Shown here: piece after piece, positions 24,560 to 36,937 of the stretch
Position numbering within the stretch: the stretch's first letter is position 1
Layout: each line of letters starts with the position of its first letter
Assembly: GCA_036346275.1 (NCBI GenBank)
Contig: CM070721.1
Span: forward strand, 53,159,869 to 53,223,868
Source of the DNA: Otatea glauca
Taxonomy: Eukaryota; Streptophyta; Magnoliopsida; Poales; Poaceae
DNA: 64,000 nt
Direction of reading: 5' to 3'
Notes under the pieces: generated by a model
Told to the model about the DNA's origin: nothing
The model's input: only the letters and a program-made list of their open reading frames with translations
Databases searched by the model: none
Program-made: the position numbers and the translations under genes

Positions 24560-25434
24560 CGGTTCTTTTCTCCTCCACTCCTTAGCGATTTTAATCGGCT
24601 GGAGTTCATTGCATTCTTCATCTCTTTGTTTTTCCCACTCAGCCTCTCTTATCTCTTGGGACCTTAGCCTTTGAAGTCGCCTGAGTTGTGATAGGTTAAG
24701 CTCTGGAGGACACCATCTGGGTTTAAGCTCAGTCAGCTCACGTAATTTTCCTTCCAGATTGACCTGGGTCGCAAAACTTGACCCTTCCTCTACTCGCGTT
24801 GGTAGCTGAATTGGCTTGGAAATTCTTTCATGAATCGATCCTTAACGAATTTCATGGCGGCCCTGCATTGGCTCAGATATTCTGTCTTTATCCGATCGTC
24901 TTTTTCAGTCACCTTGGCATGGATAATGCTCCATCGGACAAGTGTAAGGTGACAGTAGAGCTGACGCCCTCTCCCAACAGAACTGCCAAAAGAGGCATCA
25001 TTGGTGAGCCTTTTCCAAGTCATCGGGTCAGTACATATCATCTGGCCGACGTGCAGGATAACGCGGCCTATAGCTTCTTCTTTCATACTTCTCCAATAGC
25101 TGGGAGAAAGTTGGCTTTGGCATATAAATCGACTTGTGTGGTAGTGAAGCTTTTTCTGCCTTGTATTACTTGCCAATCTACAAGTCTCCTCTTGGTTTGA
25201 TAGTCCTGGAACTCCTCCCTTCACGATCAGTTTCTATTTGCAGTGAGCCGACTGTGATCTTCAGGGTTTCCTTGCCGTCAGAGCTTGACTTAACATCAAC
25301 ATGACGTGTAACTTTTGACCCTATATCCTGCATCGGCTCTTTTCCTTTTCTAGAACATTGAACCATATTAATCGAAAAAGGATTAGCATCCAATTGTATC
25401 ATCGTCTCTTCTGCAAATTTGAGTCAACCATCTT

Positions 25435-25782
25435 CTATATTCGATTGTATCTGATGTCAAAAAATATTGCAATCATTAGTATTATGAGAAAAAGAATAAT
25501 GCCATTTGCAATACCTTCGCTTTTTGATTTCATCAGCCGATGGTATAAATGTCCTTCAGGCAACCGTATTATCTTTTTTTGCAACAATAAATAAAAAATA
25601 TGGTCACACTTGGAAACATCAAAAGCATATTTTATTTCCGACTTATTTTTAGTCGGCTTGAACCAAGAACAAACTAGGGACTTCTTAGACCCCTTAACCC
25701 ATTTGGCTATATTTATTTCGACCTCGTTATCTTCAGATGAATTGCTTGAATCATACTCGATGAGGTTAACCTTGGCTTTGTC

Positions 25783-25823
<41 letters not shown>

Positions 25824-27380
25824 ATTTATCTCTAAAGCCTCTATTATCGGTAAAACAGCTTTCTTGAGCCGATACCCTATGTAGAAGGTGACTTAAATTG
25901 GTAAATTCTTGTCCGCCGAATTTTTCCTTCGGTTGGGGAATTAACCCTTGGAAGGCTAAATCGGCTAACTGGTTATCGGGCAAAGTAAAGCTGAAGCACC
26001 AATTTCTCATTTCTCTAAACCTCTTAATATAATCTGTTACCGATTCCCCAAACTTCTGTCGGATAGAACTCAAATTAGAAATTCTAAGTTCCAGACTTCC
26101 AGAGAAAAATATTCATGGAATCGGCTTTCCAAATCTGTCCAGAAATTGACCGAATTCGAAGATAAGCTCGTGAACCATGTAAAAGCAGCTCCTAACAAAG
26201 ATAGCGGGAATAACCTAATTTTTAACCCGTCATATTGAGCAGCTTCACCACATTGCACGATAAAACATCCGACGTTCTCTAAAGTAGTAACGGAATCATC
26301 TCCTGAGAATTTTGCAAAATCAAGAACTTTAAAACTATTAGGATAAGGCATCCAATCGATGTAATCAGGGTACGGATTCTAATATCATGTAACCTTTCCT
26401 TTGGGTTGTATGCCGAATTGGTCTCGCAATACGGTAGATATTTGATCGGACCAGTTCACCGTATTAGCCCATGCAATGTTAGGAACCTGCCAATTGCGCT
26501 TGTAGTTGGTATTCTGCACCCCGAATGTAAACTTGGGTTGATAGGTCGCTTGAGCCGATGGGAACTGATTAGGTTGCTCATAGCCCACGTTGTTTTTTCT
26601 CGCAATCGGCTCAGGTATTGAACGAAGGGTTCCGAGTACGTTGGATCCTATATGGAGCCATATTCCTTTGGAGAATCAGCTCAACATATTGTGGATTCCT
26701 AGGAGGTTCAATCGGATGCGAAACCCATTGGGGAAGTGTAAAATGGATCCGAGGGTGGTAAGTTGGCTGGTGTATCCAACTTAGCAACATCGGTATATGC
26801 TTGATAATGCATAACCCCACTTACACGAGGATCACGCGGTAGTATCACATTAGGCTGCGTTGGCATCATAGTAAGAGATGGACTCGTAGTCGATGGTTTA
26901 GGATCAGCTACTACTACAGGGTTTTGAGTATTTGGTGCTACCGAATAAACAGGGTAATTCAGCAGGGTCTGCATTGGATCGAGTAAGCTTCCAGCCAATG
27001 CCAACTCTTGAGCTATAGTCAACACTATTGGCTATCATCGGCTTAAGAGTTGTAACCAGAGCTGATGATTGGTTAATTAAAGCATGGTGCACAGATTGGT
27101 TAATCATGGCAGATAATTCGTCTTGTGTAGGCATGTATTGACTTACCGATGCATCAGTAATACCTACATCGCCGAGGGCACTGACCGTCGGCAACGCGAT
27201 TTTTTGAGTAACACCACGTCGAGTTTTTTGATAGCAGCTTAGCATCATTTCCTCGCAGCACAGTCTTACAAACTTCGATCTCTTTGCGCTATTCAGGTGT
27301 CAAATCGTCCAATGTTGGAACGATTATAGCTTCAGTGTTAAGATCGGACGACGAAATCGACTTCCCAGAAGAAGACATCA
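25435..27380 (-). pseudogene. Tat gag remnant with poly-Asn tract
   Basis: The frame begins at about 27380 with MMSSSGKSISSSDL, just inside the leader motif TTTGGCACACCCGGTGGGAC typical of grass Tat elements. It meets a TAG after LTPE (near 27290). Capsid-like parts follow: VLDFAKFSGDDS and GAAFTWFTSL (26351-26070), then FGESVTDYIKRFREMRNWCF and LIPQPKEKFGGQEF (26073-25900). A TTA microsatellite at 25783-25822 encodes a run of about twelve Asn, then a charged region. Several stops split it. Confidence 0.82.
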
Positions 27381-27420
27381 TGTCCCACCGGGTGTGCCAA
27401 AAGTGTGTTGCGCCGAAAAA

Positions 27421-28055
27421 TGTGACGACGGATTGATCGGCTCAAACACACAAGAATGCCAGGTTCAGATTGGTTCGTGGCGTGCCAGCCGATTTGATCC
27501 TGCAATCGGTAAGATAGATAAACAACATAGCTCAAATCCGATCTAATGTGATAGTCGGCAAAGATCTAAATAGCTACCAAAAGCCGATTAAATCAAAGGT
27601 AACGATAAGTCTAAACAACCGATTAGGGCTATTAGATGGTAAAATGTATATTTTTTCGAAAAAGGCGATGCACAACAAGATCGGAGAAAATCAAACCTGG
27701 CGTAATCGAGAATGACCAAAAATCGGCGATGCACAACTGGATTGATCAAAATCGGATTACAAAAGAGATTCTAAATTACAGAGCTACTCCTAATTGACAG
27801 AAAAGTAAATAAAAAGTAGATGCAAGTTGTTTGATTGATTCTGTTGTTCTTTTTGTTTGCTCTCAATCTCCTTTTATAGTGTGTCGACCGATCGTATCCT
27901 TTTCCAATACGTTACCAACCATGATCCGTATCGGCCTTGTACAGGTCAAAATTTCATCTTTGAGTCAATATCGGCCATAATCCTAATTTTAGCATAGCTT
28001 TTCCTTTTTAAACCGATATCGGCCAGAAACATCTATCTTATCCTTTAGCTTGACA
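27421..28055 (-). repeat. 5' LTR of the Tat element
   Basis: On the minus strand the repeat starts TGTCAAGC at 28055 and ends GTCACA at 27421, giving TG...CA ends. A TATAAAAGGAGATTGAGAGC promoter-like box lies near 27860-27880. The gag leader follows within 50 bp. No second copy was found at the other end of the element, so the limits rest on these motifs alone. Confidence 0.55.
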
Positions 28056-28099
28056 AATAAACCATGCCTTGCAAAATTTAGGTGCAAATAGTATGGAAA

Positions 28100-29078
28100 C
28101 ATAGAAATAAAATGATTACAATTTTGGACATTCACAGCTCCAGATGTATTATCCGAACCAGTTGTGCTTGATGAAGCTTATATAAAATGAAAACAAACTT
28201 AATGTAAAAGACTGCCAGTCCCTACACATGTAATATGTCAGATTCTATGTGTTGTGTACTAGGAAGAACTGGCTAACTTCGCAGTGCATGTTTCATTTTT
28301 CATGGATGCACATAGACTGACATCTCTTTGTCAAAAGAATTTGACATGTCGCTGTGAAGGAGAAGAAAGATCAAGGCTTTATATTTTAATACAAGGATAG
28401 CAATTGATGTATTGTACTCTTGATTTTAGGGTTGATCATCCATTTCAAAATGGATACACCCATTTGACTTTCAACTAAATAGTTCTGAGCATGCGCCAAT
28501 GACTAACTGGATATTCAAAAAATTCTTGTCAATGATTAAAAAGATGAAATTTAAATTATTTCAAATAATTTTTATGAAAACAAATTCAAATATTTGAGCC
28601 GAGCCATGAGTTCAAGCGCATCTAGAATCACTGAATTTGTGTTCTGTGGTCAAACCACATGAGCGGAACTACCCAAGAAGTGAAGTTTGAATTGCCTACT
28701 AAAATACAACTACTCTGATGTTACTGCCATACATAGAGCAGCATTTCTAGTCTCATGTGTAACTGTCGGAATGCAATGTTACGACCATCAGTGCTTGATC
28801 TTGGCACGACTAGGTCAAAACTATGGAGCAATAAGTCTTCTCTTTGATGTACTTACTGCTCAACTACCGGAAACATGTTTCCTCAAGTCATCACAGGATG
28901 TGATGTGATAAAGTAGGAGCTAAGGGAAGAATAATGTCTGCATTGGAAAATATTTCCAACTCTAGCTCATAAGCAAATCCTGAACCCTCAAAGGTGCAGA
29001 GCGCTCTGAATCGAATCCAGACATGCAAACTCCATTTGAATCTCCAACAACATTAATTTCATATTGTTGATGGGTATA
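28100..29078. repeat. Duplicate of the 2.75-3.82 kb segment
   Basis: The same-strand match to 2750-3818 includes the TACTAGGAAGAA, AATATTTGAGCCGAGCC and GGATGTGATGTGATA landmarks. A short open frame (28687-28908) sits in the matching part of both copies but has no domain. At 29078 the match stops abruptly after TTGTTGATGGGTA. Confidence 0.7.
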
Positions 29079-29403
29079 CCAGCACAAAATATCCAAAAAT
29101 CAGGACAGATATTTTTCAGCATGCTAAAAAATTATCTTAAAACATGAAATTGATAGTAGCTCTAACAAACTATTCTAACAGAACATCAAATAACAACCAC
29201 AGATGTTACATATCAAGCCAGATAACCAAGGCTAAGCCAATAAGTTAACAATTAAAATAAAGTATCAACGGAAGTGATATATTAGAACATAAGACGTCAA
29301 GTGAATGATACAACAAAAGAGTCGAAACTCTACAAAATAAGTACTGAAATATATGGTGAGTTCCTGATATCCATAAATAAACAAAATGTCTCAAAGTTTG
29401 GTA

Positions 29404-32400
29404 TTATTCTTTGAAATGAAGCTCTGAAATAAATAGGCGGTTCCATTTGACTTGATGGCAAGCTCTCCATATTGCATCAACATATTCATCAGGTGTCAGG
29501 ATGACCTAAAAAAGAGAGAGGAAAAACTGTGATATACTCGTCCATTATGCGGTGAGTCCCTCAAATGACTGGTTAATAGCATGTTAATTTTAGCTTGTAA
29601 CAATTTTCAGTACTTATCCAGTTCCATTTACATATATGATACTAATTTAATCCAAGTTCAGTTTTTGTTGCATTCAAGACGAAGAATATGAGTATATTAT
29701 TCTAGAAACTCAATAGGTGATTTAATTTTAAGTAACTAGACAATTGAATCATAAATAATTGTCTTAAGGAAATATTGAAATGGAATGGAGGATACACGGC
29801 TAATCATAATTCATAAGGTTACTTTACATTACTAACATAATCAAAGTAAGACAAATAAATCGAGGCGTAGTATGCATGTTGTTCCTTCAGATCTTCCGTC
29901 TAGGCTATTCAATAAAAAAGATCAAGGGTCTATGTATAGATACAGTAAATACTAAAATAGCAAAAATGGTGGGAAATGTGCGTGCCGGACTCATTTCTAG
30001 GAGAATAAATGGCATTTGCAACCCTTGGCGTCAGATCCTAAACAATACAATGCCAAGCATATATCACAATGTCAACCAAGAGAATATAAATGTGAATTTA
30101 TTCTATGAAATAAAATGGAGGGCCTCATGTTTTTAAAGAAATTAGTAATAGGAACAAATGTGAACTTAAATTATACTACCAAGGCAACTAGTTATGGTAT
30201 TAAAAGACCTTTGCCACTCCATACATTTAAATTATATAACCTCGGCAAAAGAAATAGTTGAAGATATTGTTTTAGAAGAAATTAGGGAAATTAGTATTAA
30301 TCAATTATAAGGAAATCTAGCGGTACAAGCATAACATGAGAAATACTCCGAGCATAGGATGAGAACTACACATGAACTTAACATTTTGCAAGTACTAAAG
30401 GAGTATGTTAGCATGCTGACGCCAACACAAGGAAATCATGGCCATAGAAATAGAATAGTCACTGATAGGCGGACTCCACATAGCAATGGCGTATATTTTA
30501 AGGCCTTTCTTATTTTAGAGATCAATCCAAATAAATAGACTATTTAGGCATTTAGATTACAAATTTGTATTAATTGCCAATTAAACATATTATTCCAATT
30601 CATACTAAACTCTAGTTCATTTTTTTGTCATATTCAAGATGAAGAATACAACCATATTATTCTAGTAATTCAATAGGACATGTAAGTAGCTAGACATTGA
30701 CATAGAAATAACTTTCTTAAGAAAAAGTTCAAAAATCAAAATTGAATCTAGGCCATAACTAATCATTACTTTATTTTACAATAATACTCAAAACATATCA
30801 TACAAATCAAAGTGTAAAAAATTTCAAAAAAACAAAAAATTGAATGTAGGCCACAACTAACCATTACTTTATTTTACAGTACTTACATACTCAAAACATA
30901 TCATACAAATTAAATTGTAGTAAATAAATAAATATACAAACAATGAAATCAATACTATAATTAAAGAATTGTTTCCTTTATATCTTTATAAAATATACAA
31001 TCCACAAGGATGCATATATCTATGGCCATGGCATTCTCATTCCTTCCATCTTGGATGGGCACATCGGCAAGGTAACAATAAACAATCCTCCAAGAAAGAC
31101 CAAGAACAAGACATTGTATATTGTATATTGTATATTTAGACCAAGGTTCCAAATTTGGTTTTCGGTTTACATCTCATTACCATCCGAAATCTGAAATTTT
31201 TTGTGAAATATCGTTATTTAGGATGAAATCCAGACAAAATTCAAAAAGTAAAATTCAAATCTGGAATTTTTTGGACCAAAATTTCCCCCGAAATTGCCGA
31301 AATCTCGGCAAAATTCAACTGAATGAATAAGGTTCAAACGATATAAAAAAATTTTAAATTTTTTTTGGAGGTTACTGATACATCAGTTATGTTCCCATAA
31401 AAATTTCAGATGATTATAAAGTTTTAGGAAGTTTTAAAAATTCGAACATTGCTACTGTCCTGATAAAACGCTGACTGACAAGTTTGAATCGAATGAAACG
31501 TTATAATTTTTTATTTATTTTTTGCATGGTTCTGATGCATAAATAATGTTCCCACAAAATTTTTAGATGATTCTCAAGCATCTTGAATTTTTAAAAATTC
31601 GGACAGTGCTACTGTCCTGTTAAAGGCCTTACCGGCAAACTTGAACAAAATGAAAAATTATTCAAAACACGTTATAAAATTTTAAAAAAATTTGTGGATG
31701 GTCCTGATGTATCATTAATGTTTATATAAAATTTTTATATTATGATCATGCTTCAAGAAGTTCTAAAAATTCTGACAGTGCTAAAATCCTGATAAAAGTC
31801 TGATGATCAATACATAGATTTTCTTTAGCAATAAAAAAAAGACTAGAATTTTTGAAAAAAATTTATAAAATTTATAATAAAATTATTAAGATATCATAAA
31901 AATTTTGAATCATGATCGCACTCTAGTGAATTTATAAAATTCTTACAAGGCACTGTACGATTTATGTTCTTTCCCTTTTTGATCTTTGAAATATAACAAA
32001 TGAAGTTCAATGCTTACATAGATTTGATTGAGCAAATAAAAAAGTTCAATTTTTTAAAAAAATTTATAGAATGGTACTGAGGCAATTATTAAGCTCTCAT
32101 AAAAATTTTAGGTCATGATCAAACTTGACAAAATTTATAAAATTCTGACACGGTTACTACCTCGTTTATGCTAATTCTGTTTTTTATTGTAAAAGATAAC
32201 AAATGAAGTTAAAATATTTTAAAAAAAATTCTGTATGATCTTAGACTTCTTAAGATGGTACCATAAATTTTTAATAGCATGAAAAAGCTTGTTCAATTTT
32301 ATAAAATTCCGACAGTGTTTCTGCCAAAATTTTAAAATGTCTCAAAAATTAATTTTTTCGACAAATTATCATCGAAGATCACTTTCTTATGGGTTATTTG

Positions 32401-33532
32401 ATGTAATTTCGTCAAATCTGGTAATAAACAGCAAAATCCGATTGATTTGGGCGAAATCTCGCCGATAAAAAAATGAACTTACTGTAGCAATTTCAAAAAC
32501 ATTATCCGGCCGGTAATTTGGATCTCGTGGGGGCCCAAAATCCGAGATTTCGGCGAAATTTCGCCGGATTTCGCTGAAATTTGAATCCATGATTTAGACT
32601 ATATATTTGACCTAGCAATAAGGAACAAATGTGCTTACCTGGCTCATTTGCAAGACATTCAATTGAGGGTGTGGCAGTATCTAATTTTCCATTCATCTCA
32701 TCATATCCTACACAGTATAGGGAAGTATGTGTCATATGGTCTACTAAGATGATACACCTATGTATTCCTTTTTTAAGATTGAAAGTAACCCTTCCTAAAG
32801 AAAACAGTAACAGGAGTAAATATATTAAGTAAAAAGACATCATACTTTTTTCTAGATAAAAAAGGCATGGCGCTAGCATGACAACTAACTAAAGTATTAA
32901 ACAATTGTTTTGCAAATGTGAGGTGCTACATATGCTATGCCATGCTATCCATTCCAGACAATAACCTACGCAATCTAATTAGTCTCAATTATTATTTGAA
33001 AATAAATTAGCTCCAATTAATCCTAAAAGAAGATATAGCTATATTTATACTATAGCTCAATATATACGGTAGAATTTGATTAACACTCAAGATAAGAGAC
33101 ATCTTAACTATAAAAAAATTATTTTTGAAACATGAATAAAAATGCAAATTTCCAGAATGTACCATGAATGAAAGTCTTCGGCATGTCCATCTCAGAGTAT
33201 GACTCCGAGTCCTGAAGAATAACAGGACACTCGCGTGACCCACACTTGGGATCCTTGTATGGAGAATTTGGATTGAAATGTGACCTTGTGCGGCTTGCTA
33301 TTCCCTTTTTCACAGTGTGATCTAAGCTTATGAGTATTGGCATTCCCTCAAACTTTCGCTTCCTGACGGTTTGTGGGCACTCTTCTGTTGTGCTTACTTC
33401 AGTAGTAGGCAGGGCATGTTCCTCTACCTCATGGGCTTTCTCCTCATCCATTTTTTCATTTTGGTTATTATGTTTACTATCAACTACAATACCCTCCTCT
33501 ATTGACACCTCACTTGTGGATTTCTGCGACAT
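29404..33532 (-). CDS. Candidate multi-exon gene of unknown function
   Basis: Exon 1 (33532-33163) begins MSQKSTSEVSIEEG and is acidic, with a basic patch VRKRKFEG and ASRTRSHFN. Its donor is G|GTACAT. Exon 2 (32794-32639) has acceptor TTCTTTAG and donor CAG|GTAAGC. It encodes RVTFNLKKGIHRCIILVDHM and SLYCVGYDEMNGKL, and the two join in phase. A plausible last exon (29505-29404; acceptor TTTTTTAG) encodes ILTPDEYVDAIWRACHQVKW and a stop. An open piece at about 31110-30980 (YLADVPIQDGRNENAMAIDI) may be another exon, but its phase does not fit exon 2 directly. An hAT-like element fills the intron after exon 2. I do not recognise the family. The gene could be real, or a decaying copy. Confidence 0.45.
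29506..31133. other. Intron-like, AT-rich stretch
   Basis: This lies between the proposed last exon and the hAT-like insertion. Apart from the possible exon near 31.0-31.1 kb no coding signal is clear. Two related AT-rich blocks (around 30690-30800 and 30820-30910) share CCATTACTTTATTTTACA-like words, a local repeat. Confidence 0.35.
31134..32599. mobile_element. hAT-like non-autonomous element, copy 3
   Basis: The element occupies 31142-32591 (1450 bp), flanked by perfect 8-bp copies ATTTAGAC (31134-31141 and 32592-32599). The ends are more decayed than in the other copies: CAAGGTTCC at the left and GAATCCATG at the right. Orientation is as in the 52-kb copy. It sits 40 bp past the donor side of the proposed exon 2 at 32639, inside an intron of the minus-strand gene. 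Confidence 0.85.
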
Positions 33533-33619
33533 ACTTTTTCGGTTTATCAACTTGTAGAACAAAGAGCGCTAATGGTGGTAGAGAGAGAGAGAGCGCAAAG
33601 GGAAAAACTTTGTGGAAAA

Positions 33620-35009
33620 TCTATACTCCTTTATAATACATCTAAGCAATTTTTCTTACGTCCACCCTAAATAATGCATCTCATTAGAGATGGCCTAATA
33701 TTCATGCACCCAGCAAAACGTCCTCAGAATTTTGCATTCATCAAAATGAACGTCTCAGATCTTTCCTCGGTTTTACTCACTCACATCCGATGGCCATTAT
33801 TTAGTGTGTCTAATCATCCCTGTGGCCCACAACAGACCCCCCCACCTACATATTTGGAAGGAGAGTGAATCAAACAAGGAAATAAATAAGGAGGATCCGC
33901 ATGCAAGGAAACCGGACTTGAATTTTTTACTGGCCAAAATTGTACGTACTACATATTTGGAAGGAGGGTGAATCAAACAAGGAAATAAACAGGGAGGATC
34001 CACATGCAAGGAAACAAGACTTGAATTTTTTATTGTCCTGGCATTGTGATCGTATTTTTTTCCGAATATGACCCTTCTCGAGACTTTTCTACGGATCTAG
34101 TCCTATAGAGCTTAATTTCAGTGCACGGAGAGCGTTGAATTTTTGTTCTTATTTTTTATCTAAGGAACCAACGATGCTGTGATTCTTTGCTTAATTTTTT
34201 CAATTTTTTCTCGGAACCGGCGGCCGGCGAAAGCTTTATTTAATTTTATCTTTTTTCCTTGCAGATCCAGCGGTCGGCAAGCGCAGTTTATTTTTCTATA
34301 TTTTTTCGAAATCATCCCTGTGGCCCACAACAGACCTTCCCTCACCTCCAGCATCAACAAGGAAAAAGAAACAAACGTCTTGGAATCAAGGAAAAGGAAA
34401 CAAACGTCCTGGAAAAGGAAAGAACCATACATTACGTGCTGGGAAAAGGAAATCGGGAGATGAGACAATGCGGCGCGAACGCAGTCCGCAATGACTCCAT
34501 CGTCGCCATCGGTGGCTTTGCCGACGCGCGAGGTTCTTTGGTCACGACCTCGCGTCGCCGTGTGCCTCGGCAAATTTATAATTTTTTTTTGAAAATAATT
34601 TTATTAAGTACAAACTAATCGAAAGTTTTTTTGAGAATATTTCTAGAATTTTTTAACCTAATGTGCTATCTTTTCAAAAATCCTTCTATATTTAAAAAAT
34701 GAAGGCAACTCACCTGTAGCTTCTTCTAGTCTGCAGCCTTGCACTGCAGAAGCTTCTTCTCTTCCCTCCCTCCATTAAAGTAAGAAAGAAGCTCCAAAGC
34801 TCCATCAATCCCGCACCAAATCTCCTCTTTCCATCTATGGTGTTAATTCCCCAAATTTCGTGCTCTATTGCCAAAATTTCCTCCCAATCTGATTTTATCC
34901 CAAATTATGGTTTCTATAAATATGTTTGTTTCGGGGCTATAAAAGCCGGCGAGCTCTCCTCCACCCCATCGCATTGCGTAAATCCCCAAGTGCTCCCTCT
35001 TGTAAAGAT
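33620..35009 (+). repeat. Tandem unit A (1390 bp)
   Basis: This unit matches unit B base for base over most of its length, for example ATCCGATGGCCATTATTTAG. It also contains an internal 103-bp duplication (ACATATTTGGAAGGAG at about 33848 and 33951) and repeated CATCCCTGTGGCCCACAACA. It ends with CTATAAAAGCCGGCGAGCTC (TATA at 34937-34944) and CCCTCTTGTAAAGAT. Differences from unit B are mainly small indels and substitutions. Confidence 0.85.
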
Positions 35010-36402
35010 TCTATACTTCTTTATAATACACCTAAGCAATTTTTCTTGCGTCCACCCTAAATAATGCACCTCATTAGAGATGGCCTAATGTTCGTGCACC
35101 CAGCAAAACGTCCCCAGAAATTTGCATTCATCAAAATAAACGTCTCAGATCTTTCCTCAGTTTTACTCACCCACATCCGATGGCCATTATTTAGTGTGTC
35201 TAATCATCCCTGTGGCCCACAACAGACCTCCCCCACCTACATATTTGGAAGGAGAGCGAATCAAACAAGGAAATAAATAAGGAGGATCCGCATGCAAGGA
35301 AACCAGACTTGAATTTTTTACTAGCCAAAATTGTACGTACTACATATTTGGAAGGAGGGTGAATCAAACAAGGAAATAAACAGGGAGGATCCACATGCAA
35401 GGAAACAAGACTTGAATTTTTTATTGTCCTGGCATTGTGATCATATTTTTTTTCCGAATATGACCCTTCTCGAGACTTTTCTACGGATCTAGCCCTATAG
35501 AGCTTAATTTCAGTGCACGGAGAGCGTTGAATTTTTGTTTTTATTGTTTATCTAAGGAACCAACGGTGCGTGAGTCTTTGCTTGATTTTTTCAATTTTTC
35601 TCGCGGAACGGCCGTGCGAGCCACAAATTTAATTTTTATCTTTTTTTCCTTGCGGATCCAGCGGTCGGCAAGCGCAGTTTATTTTTCCATATTTGTCCGA
35701 AATCATCCCTGTGGCCCACAACAGACCTTCCCTCACCTCCAGCATCAACAAGGAAAAGGAAACAAACGTCTTGGAATCAAGGAAAAGGAAACAAACGTCC
35801 TGGAAAAGGAAAGAACCATACATTACGTGCTGGGAAAAGGAAACCGGGAGATGAGACAGCGCGGCCGCGAGAACGCAGGTCTGCAATGGCTCCACTGTCG
35901 CCATCGGTGGCTTTGCCGACGCGGCGAGGTTCTTTGGTCGGCGACCTCACACATGCGCTCTCGACAAATTTATAATTTTTTTTTGAAAATAATTTTATTA
36001 AGTACAAACTAATCGAAAGTTTTTTTGAGAATATTTCTAGAATTTTTTAACCTAATGTGCTATCTTTTCAAAAATCCTTCTATATTTAAAAAAATGAAGG
36101 CAACTCACCTGTAGCTTCTTCTAGCTGCAGCCCAGACCAGAGAAGCTTCTTTTCTTCCCTCCCTCTATTAAAGTAAGAAAGAAGCTCCAAAGCTCCATCA
36201 ATCCCGCACCAAATCTCCTCTTTCCTTCTATGGTGTTAATTCCCCAAATTCCGTGCTCTATTTCCAAAATTTCCTCCCAATCTGATTTTATCCCAAATTA
36301 TAGTTTCTATAAATATGCTTGTTTCGAGGCTATAAAAGCCGGCGAGCTCTCCTCCACCCCATCGCATTGCGTAAATCCCCAAGTGCTCCCTCTTGTAAAG
36401 AT
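35010..36402 (+). repeat. Tandem unit B (about 1393 bp)
   Basis: This is the second unit of the tandem pair. It ends at the same CCCTCTTGTAAAGAT word, after which the sequence continues as unique GC-rich DNA (GCCGGATTTTGGAGGTAACC). Confidence 0.85.
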
Positions 36403-36600
36403 CGCCGGATTTTGGAGGTAACCCAAGCCATCACCGTCATCTTTCCTGGCGAAATTTACCGCAATCGTGACTCCTCCCCCGCAGGCGCCGGTGCCGGCGA
36501 TCTCGCCGCACCAAGATCGACCCATCGCGCGGCCGCCACCACCACCGCCTTCCCTCTCCCTCTTGTTGGCTAAGCCCAGACTCTGTAGAAGCTGCAGAAA
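36330..36600 (+). promoter_or_regulatory. Promoter and leader-like DNA carried in the candidate Helitron
   Basis: A TATAAAAG box at 36331 is followed at normal promoter distance by CT-rich leader DNA and GC-rich, proline/alanine-coding-like sequence to about 36570. The frame 36319-36573 has no domain. It looks like the 5' end of a captured host gene, donor unknown. Confidence 0.35.
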
Positions 36601-36937
36601 AAATAATCTAAAATCAGAAAATTCTTTTTTCTTTCTCTTTCTTGATTTAAAATCTTTTGGGAGCCCGTTTTCGCCCATTCGACCTCCATTTAGTTCCGTT
36701 TTTCTTTCTAAATTCATTTAAAATTCTAAATTTCTCTTTTATTACTAAGTGTTGTATTCATACTTATCTTCTCATTTAATTGATAAGCGGATGTACTGCC
36801 ATCGTAGCGTTAGCACAGACACTATACTAGTTTTGATAGGATAAGCCAAGGTGATTTTATAGGAACGAGAGGGAGGCTTGTGACCCTTAGGGAGAAAAGA
36901 AGAGGGAGTGTATCTTGCCGCAAAATCAAAAATATTC

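Larger units (their letters stand above)
17540..28055 (-). mobile_element. Tat-lineage Ty3/gypsy retrotransposon, degenerate, 3' LTR missing
   Basis: On the minus strand the order is LTR (28055-27421), gag (about 27380-25430), protease (about 24.56-24.07 kb), RT (23.81-22.9 kb), RNase H (22.75-22.4 kb), a second RNase H-like domain (22.1-21.75 kb) and integrase (21.77-20.5 kb). Beyond pol lies an ORF on the opposite (plus) strand. An extra RNase H plus an antisense ORF between pol and the 3' LTR are known marks of the Tat lineage. Every coding part has stops or frameshifts. The 3' LTR and the beginning of the antisense ORF are absent: the element stops at 17540 against another LTR. Confidence 0.88.
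33620..36830 (+). mobile_element. Candidate Helitron with tandemly duplicated 5' part
   Basis: The left end reads TCTATACTCCTTTATAATAC after an A. The right end reads CACTATACTAG followed by T (CTAG at 36827-36830), preceded by a GC-richer segment with partial dyad (36797-36815). TC...CTAG inserted between A and T is the Helitron pattern. The first 1390 bp occurs twice in tandem: 33620-35009 and 35010-36402. A third copy of the 5' end is at 63369-64000. No Rep/helicase ORF is present, so it would be non-autonomous. Each unit carries TATA-bearing, gene-promoter-like DNA. No target duplication is expected, so the ends need comparison with other copies. Confidence 0.45.

Noticed and set aside
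34160..34618. 119- and 137-codon frames repeated at 35.5-36.0 kb
   Set aside because: Shadow frames of the tandem repeat; they differ between units by frameshifting indels, so are not under coding constraint.
33620..36402. Units A and B considered as two LTRs of one retrotransposon
   Set aside because: They are directly adjacent with no internal region, and lack TG...CA ends, primer site and target duplication.
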